From positions 124,001-188,000 of the forward strand of contig CAWAHU010000002.1 of assembly GCA_963781955.1 (NCBI GenBank): a stretch of DNA of 64,000 nucleotides, given 5' to 3'. The translations under genes and the position numbers were made by a program. Below, piece after piece: positions 1 to 7,730 of this stretch. Under the pieces are notes generated by a model. It had not been told where the DNA came from. It saw nothing but the letters and a program-made list of their open reading frames with translations, and did not search any database. The first letter of the stretch is position 1; every line of letters starts with the position of its first letter. Source of the stretch: Bog-473 sp963781955 (GTDB lineage: Bacteria; Actinomycetota; Acidimicrobiia; Acidimicrobiales; RAAP-2).

Positions 1-2
1 GC

Positions 3-302
3 CTTCCGCCCTTCAGCCTCTTCACCAGCGAGCTCGTGATGGTCCGGGCCGAGTTCGAGGTGGGGCTCGGTTGGGCCGCCGTCCTGGCCATGGTCGCAAT
101 GGTGGTGATCTTCATCGCCGTGGTGAGCCACGCCCGTCACATGCTCCTGGGTCCGCCGGAGTCACCGGGCGTTGCTGTTCCGCCGCCTCGTTGGATCGCC
201 GCGCCACTCGTCGCCGGCTTGGCCGTCTGCGGCTTCATCGGCGTGTTTGCCTGGCCGCTCTCGGGCCTCCTCGAGGCAGCGGCGCGGGTGGTGGCGTCGT
301 GA
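3..302 (+). CDS. hydrogenase-4 subunit F / HycQ-like antiporter subunit, C-terminal part
   Basis: This is the C-terminal end of a NuoL/NuoN-type membrane subunit cut by the left window edge; the frame is open from base 3. The first residues read LPPFSLFTSE, the typical start of a late transmembrane segment in HyfF/HycQ proteins. Two more hydrophobic helices follow (AAVLAMVAMVVIFIAVV and APLVAGLAVCGFIGVFAWPL). In such complexes the subunit forms part of the proton- or sodium-translocating membrane arm. Its stop codon overlaps the GTG start of the hycE-like gene, so the two are probably translationally coupled. The order hycQ then hycE matches the mycobacterial Rv0086-Rv0087 arrangement. Subfamily is uncertain because most of the gene is outside the window. 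Confidence 0.75.
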   Translation, partial: LPPFSLFTSELVMVRAEFEVGLGWAAVLAMVAMVVIFIAVVSHARHMLLGPPESPGVAVPPPRWIAAPLVAGLAVCGFIGVFAWPLSGLLEAAARVVAS

Positions 303-1828
303 CCGGTCCCCCAAAGCCTGCGGTGGAGCTCAGGTCCGTCGGTCGGCGCCGTCGTGCGGGTGTGGTGCGGGCAGCCGAGCTGGTGGAATCCGCTAAGGCC
401 CTCCTGGCGCGAGGGATGCGGCTCGCTCTCGTGTCCGGTCACGACGACGGGGGCCAGTTGCGGGTCGTCTACCTCTTCACCTCCGGGCCGCCTGACACCC
501 GGGTCGAGCTGCACCTCATTGTCGATCCGGCCCAGCCGACGGTGCCGACCTTGTCCGACGTTTCGTTCCCCGCCGGTCGCTTCGAGCGCGAACTCCAGGA
601 CCTCTTCGGCATTGTGCCGGTAGGTCATCCCCAACCCCGTCGCCTGGTACTCCACCAGCACTGGCCTGAAGGCTGGCACCCCATGCGTCGCGGGTCAGGT
701 GACCCGCCCGCAATGGTGACCGACGCCGGGGCGTACCCCTTCGTCCCGGTGGAGGGAACAGGTGTCTACGAGATCCCAGTCGGGCCGGTGCACGCCGGCC
801 TCATCGAACCGGGTCACTTCCGCTTCTGGGTGGTCGGGGAGACGATCCTGCGAATGAAGGCACGCCTGTGGTTCGTGCACAAGGGGATCGAGCGCCTCTT
901 CGAGGGACGGGATCCTGACGCAGGTGTCCAGCTAGCGGAGCGGATCTCGGGTGACACCGCCGTCGGGCACACCTTGGCGTACTGCCAGGCGGTCGAAGAC
1001 GCCTGGGGGGTGGAGGTATCGGCGGAAGCGATGGTGCTTCGGGGACTCGTCCTCGAACTCGAGCGTCTTTACAATCACGTTGCTGATATCGGTGCGCTGT
1101 GCAACGACGTCGGCTTCGGTGTCGCCCAGGCCTGGGCGCTCTCGTTGCGTGAAGACTTGCTACAACTCAACGCCCGGGTGACCGGCCACCGGCTGCTGCG
1201 CGGCGGCATCGTCCTCGGCGGAGCCCGCGTCCGCTCACTGCCCTCCAGCGATGAGCTGGGCGAGATAGGGCAACGATTCGATGAGTTGATCTGTCTCATT
1301 ACGTCGAGCGCCCTGGTCATGGAGCGCTTCGCCGGCACGGCGGTGCTCGACAAAGGACACGCCATGGACCTCGGCGTCGTCGGGGTTGCCAGTCGCGCAT
1401 CGGGTCTCGCGTTCGATGCCCGTCAGGCGCACCCGTGCGTGATGATGCCCGCGTCGTTCTCTCCCGCCGTTCGCACGCAGGGCGATGTCAAAGCGCGCTT
1501 CGATGTCCGGGTCGAGGAGGCCAGCACATCCCTCTCTCTCTCGGCAGACTTCACCAACCAGGCGGGAAGTCTGGAAGCCGTAACGGTGCCGTCACGGCCA
1601 CGGTCACATCAGTTCGCAAACGGGGTCGGGATCATCGAGGCGTGGCGCGGTGCTGCCGTTCACCGAGTGGAGCTCGACGATGAGGGTCGACTGACCAGGG
1701 TGAAGGTGGTCGATCCGTCCTTCCACAACTGGCCAGCGCTACCTGTCTCCTTGGCCAACACGATCGTCCCCGACTTTCCACTCGCCAACAAGAGCTTCAA
1801 CCTTTCCTACGCGGGAAACGATCTCTGA
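299..1828 (+). CDS. HycE-like fused NuoC/NuoD large subunit lacking Ni-Fe ligands
   Basis: A 509-residue fusion of a NuoC-like 30-kDa domain (about residues 20-150, with the RELQDLFGI and LHQHWPEG motifs) and a NuoD/hydrogenase large-subunit domain (about 155-509). The GTG start at 299 overlaps the upstream TGA (GTGA). In true group 4 [NiFe] hydrogenases, motif L1 is RxCGxC and motif L2 is DPCxxC. Here L1 reads RISGDT (Ser217, Thr220) and L2 reads DPSFHN (Ser474, Asn477), so all four metal-binding cysteines are gone. The protein therefore cannot carry a standard [NiFe] centre. It belongs with hydrogenase-related complexes (Ehr type; mycobacterial HycE/Rv0087 is the nearest relative I know). 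Expected role: peripheral arm of a membrane redox or ion-translocating complex of unknown electron partner. Confidence 0.82.
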   Translation: MTGPPKPAVELRSVGRRRRAGVVRAAELVESAKALLARGMRLALVSGHDDGGQLRVVYLFTSGPPDTRVELHLIVDPAQPTVPTLSDVSFPAGRFERELQDLFGIVPVGHPQPRRLVLHQHWPEGWHPMRRGSGDPPAMVTDAGAYPFVPVEGTGVYEIPVGPVHAGLIEPGHFRFWVVGETILRMKARLWFVHKGIERLFEGRDPDAGVQLAERISGDTAVGHTLAYCQAVEDAWGVEVSAEAMVLRGLVLELERLYNHVADIGALCNDVGFGVAQAWALSLREDLLQLNARVTGHRLLRGGIVLGGARVRSLPSSDELGEIGQRFDELICLITSSALVMERFAGTAVLDKGHAMDLGVVGVASRASGLAFDARQAHPCVMMPASFSPAVRTQGDVKARFDVRVEEASTSLSLSADFTNQAGSLEAVTVPSRPRSHQFANGVGIIEAWRGAAVHRVELDDEGRLTRVKVVDPSFHNWPALPVSLANTIVPDFPLANKSFNLSYAGNDL

Positions 1829-1862
1829 TCTCTGGCGGTGCCTTCCCTTGTGTCGATGGCGG

Positions 1863-2201
1863 TCAGGCGCCGCGACACCCCCTCTCATGCGGCCCGAATA
1901 CTTCAGAATACTCAAGTTCCGTGCCCACAGCGTGCCCACACAAGCGAATAGCAGGGCCGAAGTACGAGGCGCCGGATGACGAACGCGAGGCGCATGTCTC
2001 AGGATCGGCGAGACCCGCCTGGCGGGTGACGATCGTCCCCGTACAGGCGTGTCGGGTCGCGTCGAGACGTTCGGCATCGGTGTCGACGGCGAATATCGCG
2101 CCGCCTTCGGCATCGAGTCGGAGGGCGACGACACGTCCGATTCCGGATCCGGCACCGGTGACGAGGGCAACCTTGTCGGCGAAGCGGTCCGCATCGCTCA
2201 T
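1863..2201 (-). pseudogene. truncated short-chain dehydrogenase
   Basis: Reading from ATG 2201 (overlapping the stop of the SnoaL-like gene as ATGA), about 70 residues look like a normal SDR N-terminus: KVALVTGAGSGIGR is the cofactor-binding glycine motif, and a beta-alpha unit ending in FAVDTDAERL follows. After roughly position 1990 the similarity stops and the frame runs through unrelated sequence to a stop at 1863. The NAG motif, catalytic Ser and YxxxK are all missing, so this cannot be an active enzyme. The break point lies near a short tandem repeat (1921-1940). It is best read as the 5' remnant of an SDR that was once coupled to the SnoaL-like gene and lost its 3' part by deletion or insertion. 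Confidence 0.7.
1921..1940. repeat. tandem GTGCCCACA repeat
   Basis: Two perfect copies of GTGCCCACA (1921-1929 and 1932-1940) are separated by two bases. They lie where the truncated SDR loses similarity to its family, so they may mark an old recombination or insertion junction. No integrase is visible nearby. Confidence 0.55.
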
Positions 2202-2641
2202 GTCGGGTTCGGGACCTCGTCTGGGCCGTTCGTGAACCACAGGTTCTCTTCGACGAGCCGTTCGCTCTTCCAGCCGTCGGCGGTGCGGAGCAGGTCATGG
2301 TGGTAGTAGCCACCGCAGTAGCTGAGTTCGTTCATGCCGGGTAGCTGCATCGGGTTGTAGAACATGGCTCGCGCCGTCGCCCGGTCACCGTCGAGATCAA
2401 CCTCGACGTTGCTGATGAAGTGCTGCGTCATCGGAATGTGGGCGAACCCAGCTTCGAGCCACTCGGCAACCTCGTCGAGGGTGCCCGCGATCGCTCCAGC
2501 CGAGCTGTAGTCGATGCTGGCGTCTGATGTGAACACCGATCGATAGAGCGACCAGTCCTTGGTGTCGACACCGCGCGCGCAGCGTGCCAGCAGCTCGTGG
2601 ATCTCGATCTTGTCGGCGATTGCCCGCAGGTCCATTGTCAA
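2198..2641 (-). CDS. SnoaL/NTF2-like family protein
   Basis: A 147-residue protein with the SnoaL_4 / nuclear-transport-factor-2-like fold. The N-terminal helix IADKIEIHELLARCARGVDTKD, the strand after YRSVFTSDASIDYS and the final ENLWFTNG segment are typical of the small cone-shaped proteins found beside SDRs in polyketide, steroid and aromatic catabolic clusters. Members include hydratases, isomerases and non-catalytic binders, so the reaction cannot be named. ATG is at 2641, with a second in-frame ATG two codons later. It is the first gene of a coupled pair whose partner is the broken SDR, so it may have lost its partner. It lies downstream of the tandem-TetR gene on the same strand and may be co-transcribed with it (16-base gap). 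Confidence 0.75.
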   Translation of the reverse strand: MTMDLRAIADKIEIHELLARCARGVDTKDWSLYRSVFTSDASIDYSSAGAIAGTLDEVAEWLEAGFAHIPMTQHFISNVEVDLDGDRATARAMFYNPMQLPGMNELSYCGGYYHHDLLRTADGWKSERLVEENLWFTNGPDEVPNPT

Positions 2642-2657
2642 TGCTCCGATCGTCTCG

Positions 2658-4106
2658 TCAGCGTGATTGAGGTGCCGGTTTGCGCGTCGCGCGACGGTCC
2701 GCCTTCGGTCCCGTCTTGCGATCGAGCAGCCCCCGCTCGATGAGCGCGGTCAGGATCCCGACGATCCGCTCGTCGGACAAGTCGTAGGGCGTTCCGAAGG
2801 CGTAGTCAGGGCCGCGCTCGAGCAGCGCAAGGAGGATGAGTGAGCCGACGCGGACGTCGAAGGGATACTCGCGGTCGATGGTCGCCAGGGCATCGTCGAA
2901 CGCGTGAAGGATCGTCTCACCGCTGTGCACCCGTAGCTGCTTGAGGGCGACGTTGTGCGACTCCTCCTGCAGCATGGCCCGGAAGACCCCCCGGTATTGC
3001 CGGTGCAGAGCGAGGCACCTCTCGACCCATTGTCGCAGCGCGGATTCTTCGTCCTCGGCGGCCACGACCGAGGCGAAACGGCCGGCCAGATCTTCGAGGC
3101 GGCCCATGCAATCGCGAGCCAGCGTCACAAGTAGGTCCGTCTTGTCGTCGAAGTGCCTGTAGAACGTGCCGCGGCCCGCTCTCGCCGCTCGGAGCACGTC
3201 CCCGACACTGGCGCCATGGAACCCACGGTCGGCAAAGGTGGCGGCGCCGGCAGAGAGGATGCGCTGGACCGTCTCGGGGGTCTGTTCGGTGCCGCCGGCA
3301 AACGACGCCACATCCGGTTGGCGGAGACGCGACACGTCCGATCTCCGGTTCTGCGACGGCACCGTCGTATGAGCCGGCGCTTCCGCCTCACCGTGATCGG
3401 CGAACGCCGACGCTGGAGTTGAGGGGAAGAGCGTGAGCTGGACGAAGGTCGCCAGCGAGTCGAGCAGGTCTTCGTCGCTCAGCCCGCGGATGTTGCCCTT
3501 CTGGCGGTAGTCGTTTACACGAAACAGGAGGGCAGGGAGCACGGTCGCCAAGCCGTCGATGTCGATAACGCCCTTGTCGACCGCGGCCGCAAGTCGAGGG
3601 GACAGCGTCGACACGTACGACACGATCTGCTCGGTGACCATAGGTCTCATCGACGGCTGCGGCGAATCGAGGACCGCCCACTGCAGGTAGAGAGCCTTGT
3701 ACTTGTCCTGGACCCATGCCCACTCCCCCAACCACCAGTGGAGGTTGTCGAACCCTTCCGGGGTCGGGCCAACGGGCCCGAGGCGGCGGATCACGCGGAG
3801 CAGGTCCGCCGCAGCCCCGCGGATCAGCTCGAGGAAGATCTGCTCCTTGCTCTCGAAGTACTGATAGAGCGTGGCGCGGGAGACGCCGGCGCCTTCGGCG
3901 ATCTCGTCGATGCTGGTCCCATGCAGGCCCTTGCCCTCGAAGGCTTCGAAAGCCGCTTGGGTGATCGCCTGGCGCGTGCGCTCTCCCCGTTCCCCGACCA
4001 CGGGGCTGTTTGGGCCGTAGCTGGAGCGACGCGCGTGATTCGGAGCGATGGGCTGCACCTTATCGATTACTGCGCCATTGACTACCGGCTTCCCTGAATC
4101 TGACAT
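2658..4106 (-). CDS. tandem TetR-family regulator (two TetR units in one chain)
   Basis: A 482-residue protein containing two complete TetR-type repressor units. The first helix-turn-helix spans about residues 42-92 (GVSRATLYQYFESKEQIF); its ligand domain reaches about residue 230. A Pro/Ala-rich linker (230-275) leads to a second helix-turn-helix at about 278-328 (GRGTFYRHFDDKTDLL) and its own C-terminal domain. Usual TetR proteins are about 200 residues, so this is a natural fusion or duplication with divergence. The open frame extends upstream to 4409, but the start at 4106 precedes the first family-like sequence, and the longer frame would overlap the LLM gene. The start codon lies inside a GACA-N4-TGTC inverted repeat, consistent with autoregulation. 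Likely targets are this gene, the divergent LLM/SDR pair and the mycofactocin-type SDR. Confidence 0.85.
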   Translation of the reverse strand: MSDSGKPVVNGAVIDKVQPIAPNHARRSSYGPNSPVVGERGERTRQAITQAAFEAFEGKGLHGTSIDEIAEGAGVSRATLYQYFESKEQIFLELIRGAAADLLRVIRRLGPVGPTPEGFDNLHWWLGEWAWVQDKYKALYLQWAVLDSPQPSMRPMVTEQIVSYVSTLSPRLAAAVDKGVIDIDGLATVLPALLFRVNDYRQKGNIRGLSDEDLLDSLATFVQLTLFPSTPASAFADHGEAEAPAHTTVPSQNRRSDVSRLRQPDVASFAGGTEQTPETVQRILSAGAATFADRGFHGASVGDVLRAARAGRGTFYRHFDDKTDLLVTLARDCMGRLEDLAGRFASVVAAEDEESALRQWVERCLALHRQYRGVFRAMLQEESHNVALKQLRVHSGETILHAFDDALATIDREYPFDVRVGSLILLALLERGPDYAFGTPYDLSDERIVGILTALIERGLLDRKTGPKADRRATRKPAPQSR

Positions 4107-4113
4107 TATTGTC
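4097..4113. promoter_or_regulatory. candidate TetR operator, site 1 (GACA-N4-TGTC)
   Basis: The 17-base sequence AATCTGACATTATTGTC contains the perfect inverted repeat GACA-ttat-TGTC and covers the start codon of the tandem-TetR gene. It matches 14 of 17 bases of site 2 at 5020-5036. Position and symmetry suggest an autoregulatory operator; binding is inferred. Confidence 0.5.
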
Positions 4114-4141
4114 TCGGAGGCGATCGCCGCCACGAAGTAGC

Positions 4142-5017
4142 TCACCGCCGTGTTGCGAGCATCGTGGCGTAGCGATCGAGGAGCGGCAGGACCTCGTCGC
4201 GAGGCGCGGTGGGAATATCCAAGACGATCTGATCGACCCCCAGCTCTTGGAAGCGATCGAGCTGGCGAGCCAGTCGGCCGTCGTCGACCACCTCCTGCAT
4301 GGGCCACACGATCGGGCCAGACTCGGGTCGGCCGGCGTCTACCCAACGGCGGCGGAGCTCGCCGAGCCGGGCAGCGAGCCACGTCCCGTGGCTTCCGCCC
4401 GGGATCCAACCGTCAGCCCACTTGATGATCGCATCGAAAGCATGCTCGCCGGCTTGGGCGCCGAGAAGCACCGGGATCGTCGGCTGCACCGGCTTGGGCC
4501 ATGCCCAACTTCGTTCGAGGTTGGCGTGCTCGCCGTGATACTCGGCCTCGGTCTCGGCCCACAGCGTACGCATCAATCCGACGTGCTCACGGACGAGAGT
4601 CCGGCGGTCCTTGAATTCCTTGCCGTGGTTGGCGAGCTCCTCACGGTTCCACCCGAAGCCCACGCCGAGAGTGAAGCGTCCACCCGAGAGGTGGTCGAGC
4701 GTCGCGATGGCCTTGGCGAGCGCAATCGGATCGTGCTGGGCCACGAGAGCGACCCCCGTAGCGATCCGAAGAGACGTCTGAGCGGCGATGAACGCGAGCG
4801 ACACATAGGGGTCCGGGAACTCGCAGTACTCCGGGGGGAGATCGCCGCCGGCGGGCCATGAGCTCCTTCGAGAGACCGGAATGTGGGTGTGCTCACCCAC
4901 CACGATGCAGTCGAAATCGCGTGCCTTTGCGGCGTGCGCGAAGTCGAGTAACGGCATCGCTCCGCGAGCCTCGCGGTAGAGCAGGCCGACCGTCGGGATC
5001 CGGGTCTGGACTTCCAT
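4142..5017 (-). CDS. LLM-class flavin-dependent oxidoreductase (F420-type), paralog A
   Basis: A 291-residue luciferase-like TIM-barrel oxidoreductase. Characteristic segments are VVGEHTHIPVSR near the N-terminus, LDHLSGGRFTLGVGFGWNREEL in the middle and VLLGAQAGEHAFDAI later. This subgroup commonly uses F420 rather than FMN, but no sequence feature here proves it. ATG 5017 was chosen over ATG 5047 because it makes the N-terminus match the paralog at 6825-7703. No Shine-Dalgarno is visible; a TACACT -10-like box at 5036-5031 suggests a very short leader. It is transcribed divergently from the SDR at 5066, with a candidate TetR operator directly upstream. Confidence 0.82.
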   Translation of the reverse strand: MEVQTRIPTVGLLYREARGAMPLLDFAHAAKARDFDCIVVGEHTHIPVSRRSSWPAGGDLPPEYCEFPDPYVSLAFIAAQTSLRIATGVALVAQHDPIALAKAIATLDHLSGGRFTLGVGFGWNREELANHGKEFKDRRTLVREHVGLMRTLWAETEAEYHGEHANLERSWAWPKPVQPTIPVLLGAQAGEHAFDAIIKWADGWIPGGSHGTWLAARLGELRRRWVDAGRPESGPIVWPMQEVVDDGRLARQLDRFQELGVDQIVLDIPTAPRDEVLPLLDRYATMLATRR

Positions 5018-5019
5018 GA

Positions 5020-5036
5020 AATCTGACAGTAGTGTA
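5020..5036. promoter_or_regulatory. candidate TetR operator, site 2
   Basis: AATCTGACAGTAGTGTA matches site 1 (4097-4113) at 14 of 17 positions and keeps the GACA-N4-TGT(C) symmetry with one mismatch. It overlaps the TACACT -10-like element of the LLM gene (minus strand) and lies about 30 bases before the divergent SDR start, so one repressor could control both directions. Confidence 0.5.
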
Positions 5037-5065
5037 CCGCGGGCCATTGAGAGAAGGGGGCATGG

Positions 5066-5911
5066 ATGGAGGACGCTGAGTCGCGAGCGCAGTCGCTGCG
5101 CGGCAAGGTGATCGTGATCACCGGCGCGGCGTCAGGGATGGGCCGTGCGAGCGCGCGGTTTTGCGCCGCGCTGGGCGCCGCTGTGGTCGTCGCCGATCTC
5201 GACGGCGAGGGCGCTGCCGCGGTCGCCCAGGAGATCGAGACCTCGGGGGGTGCTGCGCTGGCGCACCGCGCCGACCTGACCGTCGAGGACGACGTCAACG
5301 GTCTGGTCGACGTCGCCGTCGAGCGGTTCGGCACGGTGCACGTCCTGCACAACAATGCCTACGGCGTGCACCCGGGCGCCGCCGTCGACCTCATCGGCAC
5401 GAGCCTGGAGGCATGGGACTGGACAATCCGGACGTGCCTGACGAGCCAGTTCCTGTGCTGTCGGGCCGTGCTGCCACACATGCTCCGCAACGGCGACGGC
5501 TCGATCATCAACGTCTCCTCGGGTAACGGGTTCGCCGGATCGGGAGGGTCTGCGGCCTACGGCGCGGCCAAGGCCGGCACCGTCGTGCTGACCAAGTACA
5601 TTGCCACCCAGTACGGCAAACAGGGCATCCGGTGCAACACGCTGGTGCCCGGCTGGACGGTCGGCACCGGCTGGACCGACGCCGACGACGATCCCGCCGG
5701 GGCGCAGGCTAAGCTGCTCGACCGGGCCCTCGAAGACGTGTGCATGCCCGCCCTCGCCACGCCCGGCGACATCGCGCCGGTGGTCGCATTCCTGGCCTCG
5801 GATGCTGCTCGCTACCTGCAGGCGGCGACGATCGACGTCAACGGCGGTCTGCTGGCGCACATGCCGGGCGTCGCCGGGCGTCCCACCCGGGCGCCACGGA
5901 CTGTCGCGTGA
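5066..5911 (+). CDS. short-chain dehydrogenase/reductase
   Basis: A 281-residue classical SDR. It has TGAASGMG for the cofactor, HNNAYG at the NNAG position, a serine-rich catalytic stretch (NVSSGNG) and YGAAK as the Tyr/Lys pair. The C-terminus DVNGGLLAHM is typical. It should oxidise an alcohol or reduce a ketone with NAD(P)(H); the substrate is unknown. A strong AGAAGGGGG ribosome site at 5052-5060 precedes ATG 5066 (an ATG at 5062 is out of frame). The stop overlaps the esterase start (GTGA), making this the first gene of a coupled catabolic run up to 12727. Expression is probably controlled through the operator between it and the divergent LLM gene. Confidence 0.88.
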   Translation: MEDAESRAQSLRGKVIVITGAASGMGRASARFCAALGAAVVVADLDGEGAAAVAQEIETSGGAALAHRADLTVEDDVNGLVDVAVERFGTVHVLHNNAYGVHPGAAVDLIGTSLEAWDWTIRTCLTSQFLCCRAVLPHMLRNGDGSIINVSSGNGFAGSGGSAAYGAAKAGTVVLTKYIATQYGKQGIRCNTLVPGWTVGTGWTDADDDPAGAQAKLLDRALEDVCMPALATPGDIAPVVAFLASDAARYLQAATIDVNGGLLAHMPGVAGRPTRAPRTVA

Positions 5912-6828
5912 CCGTGGCGGCAGCCAGCGAGCAGGCGCAGCGAGTGCACCGGCTGTTGCGCGAGCAGCGGACGCAGGTCGCCGACGGCGCGTCGACACCG
6001 CCGTCGCGCGACGAGCAGCTCGCCCTGGCGGAGCGGGTCGGCGACAGCACTGCCGAGCCGCCGGGGTTGACCTACGAGAACATCGATGCCGGCGGCGTGC
6101 CGGCCCAGTGGGCCATGCCCGACGACTCGCAGATCGACGGTGTGCTGCTCTACTTCCACGGCGGCGGCTTCTGCTTCTGCTCGGCGGGCTCGCACCGCAA
6201 GCTCGTCGGGCACCTCGCAAAGGCCGCCGGATACCGCGCCCTCAACGTCGACTATCGGTTGGCGCCCGAAGACCCGTATCCCGCAGCGCTCTCCGACGCG
6301 CTCACCGCGTACCGTTGGCTCCTCGACCAGGGCACCGACCCGGGCGATGTCGTCGTCGCGGGCGACTCGGCCGGCGGAGGCATCGCCACCGCCCTCCTCG
6401 TGAAGGCGCGAGACGAAGGCCTGCCGCGCCCGGCCGCAGGTGTGCTGCTGTCGCCGTGGGTCGACCTCGCCATGACGGGCGACAGCGTGACCACCCGAGC
6501 CGAGGTCGACGTCCGCCAGGAGCCGGTCGGCACGAAGTGGTGCGCCCGCCTCTACCTCGACGGCCACGAGCCACTCGACCCGTACGCTTCGCCGCTCTAC
6601 GCCGACCTGGCGGGCCTGCCGCCCCTCTACATCCAGGCTGGGGACTGGGACATCCTCGTCGACGACTCGTTCCGCATCGCCCATCGGGCCCGCGACGCGG
6701 GTGTCGCCGTCCGCCTCGATGTCTTCCCCGAGATGCTGCACGCCTTCCAGCTCTGGGCCGGAAACGTGCCCGAAGCCGACGACGCCGTCGCCCGCATCGG
6801 CGAGTACGTGCGCGAGCTGGGCGCGTGA
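5908..6828 (+). CDS. alpha/beta hydrolase, hormone-sensitive-lipase (LipN-type) esterase
   Basis: A 306-residue esterase of the HSL family. The oxyanion motif HGGG is in LLYFHGGGFCFCSAGSHR, the nucleophile is in GDSAGGG, the acidic residue is probably in QAGDWDILVDD and the catalytic histidine is in EMLHAFQLW. It should hydrolyse a small carboxylic ester. In a cluster with a Baeyer-Villiger-type oxygenase, cleaving the ester or lactone made by that enzyme is an attractive role, though unproven. The GTG start at 5908 overlaps the SDR stop, and its own stop overlaps the next LLM start, both as GTGA. Confidence 0.88.
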   Translation: MTVAAASEQAQRVHRLLREQRTQVADGASTPPSRDEQLALAERVGDSTAEPPGLTYENIDAGGVPAQWAMPDDSQIDGVLLYFHGGGFCFCSAGSHRKLVGHLAKAAGYRALNVDYRLAPEDPYPAALSDALTAYRWLLDQGTDPGDVVVAGDSAGGGIATALLVKARDEGLPRPAAGVLLSPWVDLAMTGDSVTTRAEVDVRQEPVGTKWCARLYLDGHEPLDPYASPLYADLAGLPPLYIQAGDWDILVDDSFRIAHRARDAGVAVRLDVFPEMLHAFQLWAGNVPEADDAVARIGEYVRELGA

Positions 6829-7703
6829 GCGGTTCGGCTCGGTTCCCTGGTGTCGGCGTGCTGTACCGGGCGACCGACGAGATGCAGTTTCTCGAACTCG
6901 CGCGCGCCGCTGCCGATCGTGGCTTCTCCTCGGTCGTGCTCGGCGAGCACACCCACATCCCAGTCTCCTCGGATCCCGCCTGCTTCCCGGGTGGCGGCGA
7001 CACCATTCCCCATACTTACCCCCGCCTTCTCGACCCCTACATCGGGCTCGCGTTCGTCGCCGCTCAGACCTCCCTGAAGATCGCCACGTCCACTTCGCTT
7101 CCGGCCCAACACGACCCAATCGCGCTGGCGAAGTCACTGGCCACGCTCGACCACCTGTCAGGCGGGCGGCTCACGGTGGGCGTGGGCTACGGCTGGAACC
7201 CAGCCGAGCTCGTCAATCACGGGCACGAGTGGAAGGACCGTCGCGGGATCGTGCAGGAGCACGTCGAGCTCATGCGGGCGCTGTGGACCGAGACAGAGGC
7301 GGAGTACCACGGCGAGCACGCCAACCTCGAGCGGAGCTGGGCTTGGCCGAAGCCGGCCCAGCCCTCGATCCCGGTACTCCTCGGGGCGGCAGGGCGCGAT
7401 CGGGCGATGGAGGCGATCGTCGAGTGGGCCGACGGCTGGATGCCCGGCGGGAGCATCCAGTGGGCCGGTGACCGCCTGGCGGTACTCCGTCGGCTCTGGG
7501 CCGATGCCGGGCGCGCCGAATCGGGCCCGATCATCTGGTTCATCCAGGACGCCGTCGACGCCGACAAGCTCCGAGCCAGGCTCGAGCGCCTCGCCGCACT
7601 CAATGTCGACGAGGTAGTGGTTGCCTTCGACACCATCGAGGCCGACGAGATCCTCCGCGCCCTGGACTCCTACGAGAAGGTGATCGCCGCCCATGCCGGT
7701 TGA
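6825..7703 (+). CDS. LLM-class flavin-dependent oxidoreductase (F420-type), paralog B
   Basis: A 292-residue luciferase-like oxidoreductase closely similar to paralog A: both share GEHTHIPVS near the N-terminus, LATLDHLSGGR in the barrel, EAEYHGEHANLERSWAWPKP and VLLGA. The C-terminal part differs more, and paralog A lacks the DSYEKVIAAHAG tail. It should transfer hydride or hydroxylate using F420 or FMN. The GTG start at 6825 overlaps the esterase stop, so it is coupled to the SDR-esterase unit. Two close paralogs on either side of a shared control region suggest related steps on successive intermediates, or a recent duplication. Confidence 0.85.
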   Translation: MSGSARFPGVGVLYRATDEMQFLELARAAADRGFSSVVLGEHTHIPVSSDPACFPGGGDTIPHTYPRLLDPYIGLAFVAAQTSLKIATSTSLPAQHDPIALAKSLATLDHLSGGRLTVGVGYGWNPAELVNHGHEWKDRRGIVQEHVELMRALWTETEAEYHGEHANLERSWAWPKPAQPSIPVLLGAAGRDRAMEAIVEWADGWMPGGSIQWAGDRLAVLRRLWADAGRAESGPIIWFIQDAVDADKLRARLERLAALNVDEVVVAFDTIEADEILRALDSYEKVIAAHAG

Positions 7704-7730
7704 ACCAATGCACACAGAAGGGGGCAGTGA

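Noticed and set aside
299..1828. Reading the HycE-like subunit as an active [NiFe] hydrogenase served by the hyp genes
   Set aside because: Both nickel motifs have lost all cysteines, so the hyp operon must serve another enzyme.
4107..4409. 101-codon N-terminal extension of the tandem TetR
   Set aside because: It is opposite and inside the LLM gene, is very basic and low in complexity, and the normal TetR start lies at 4106.
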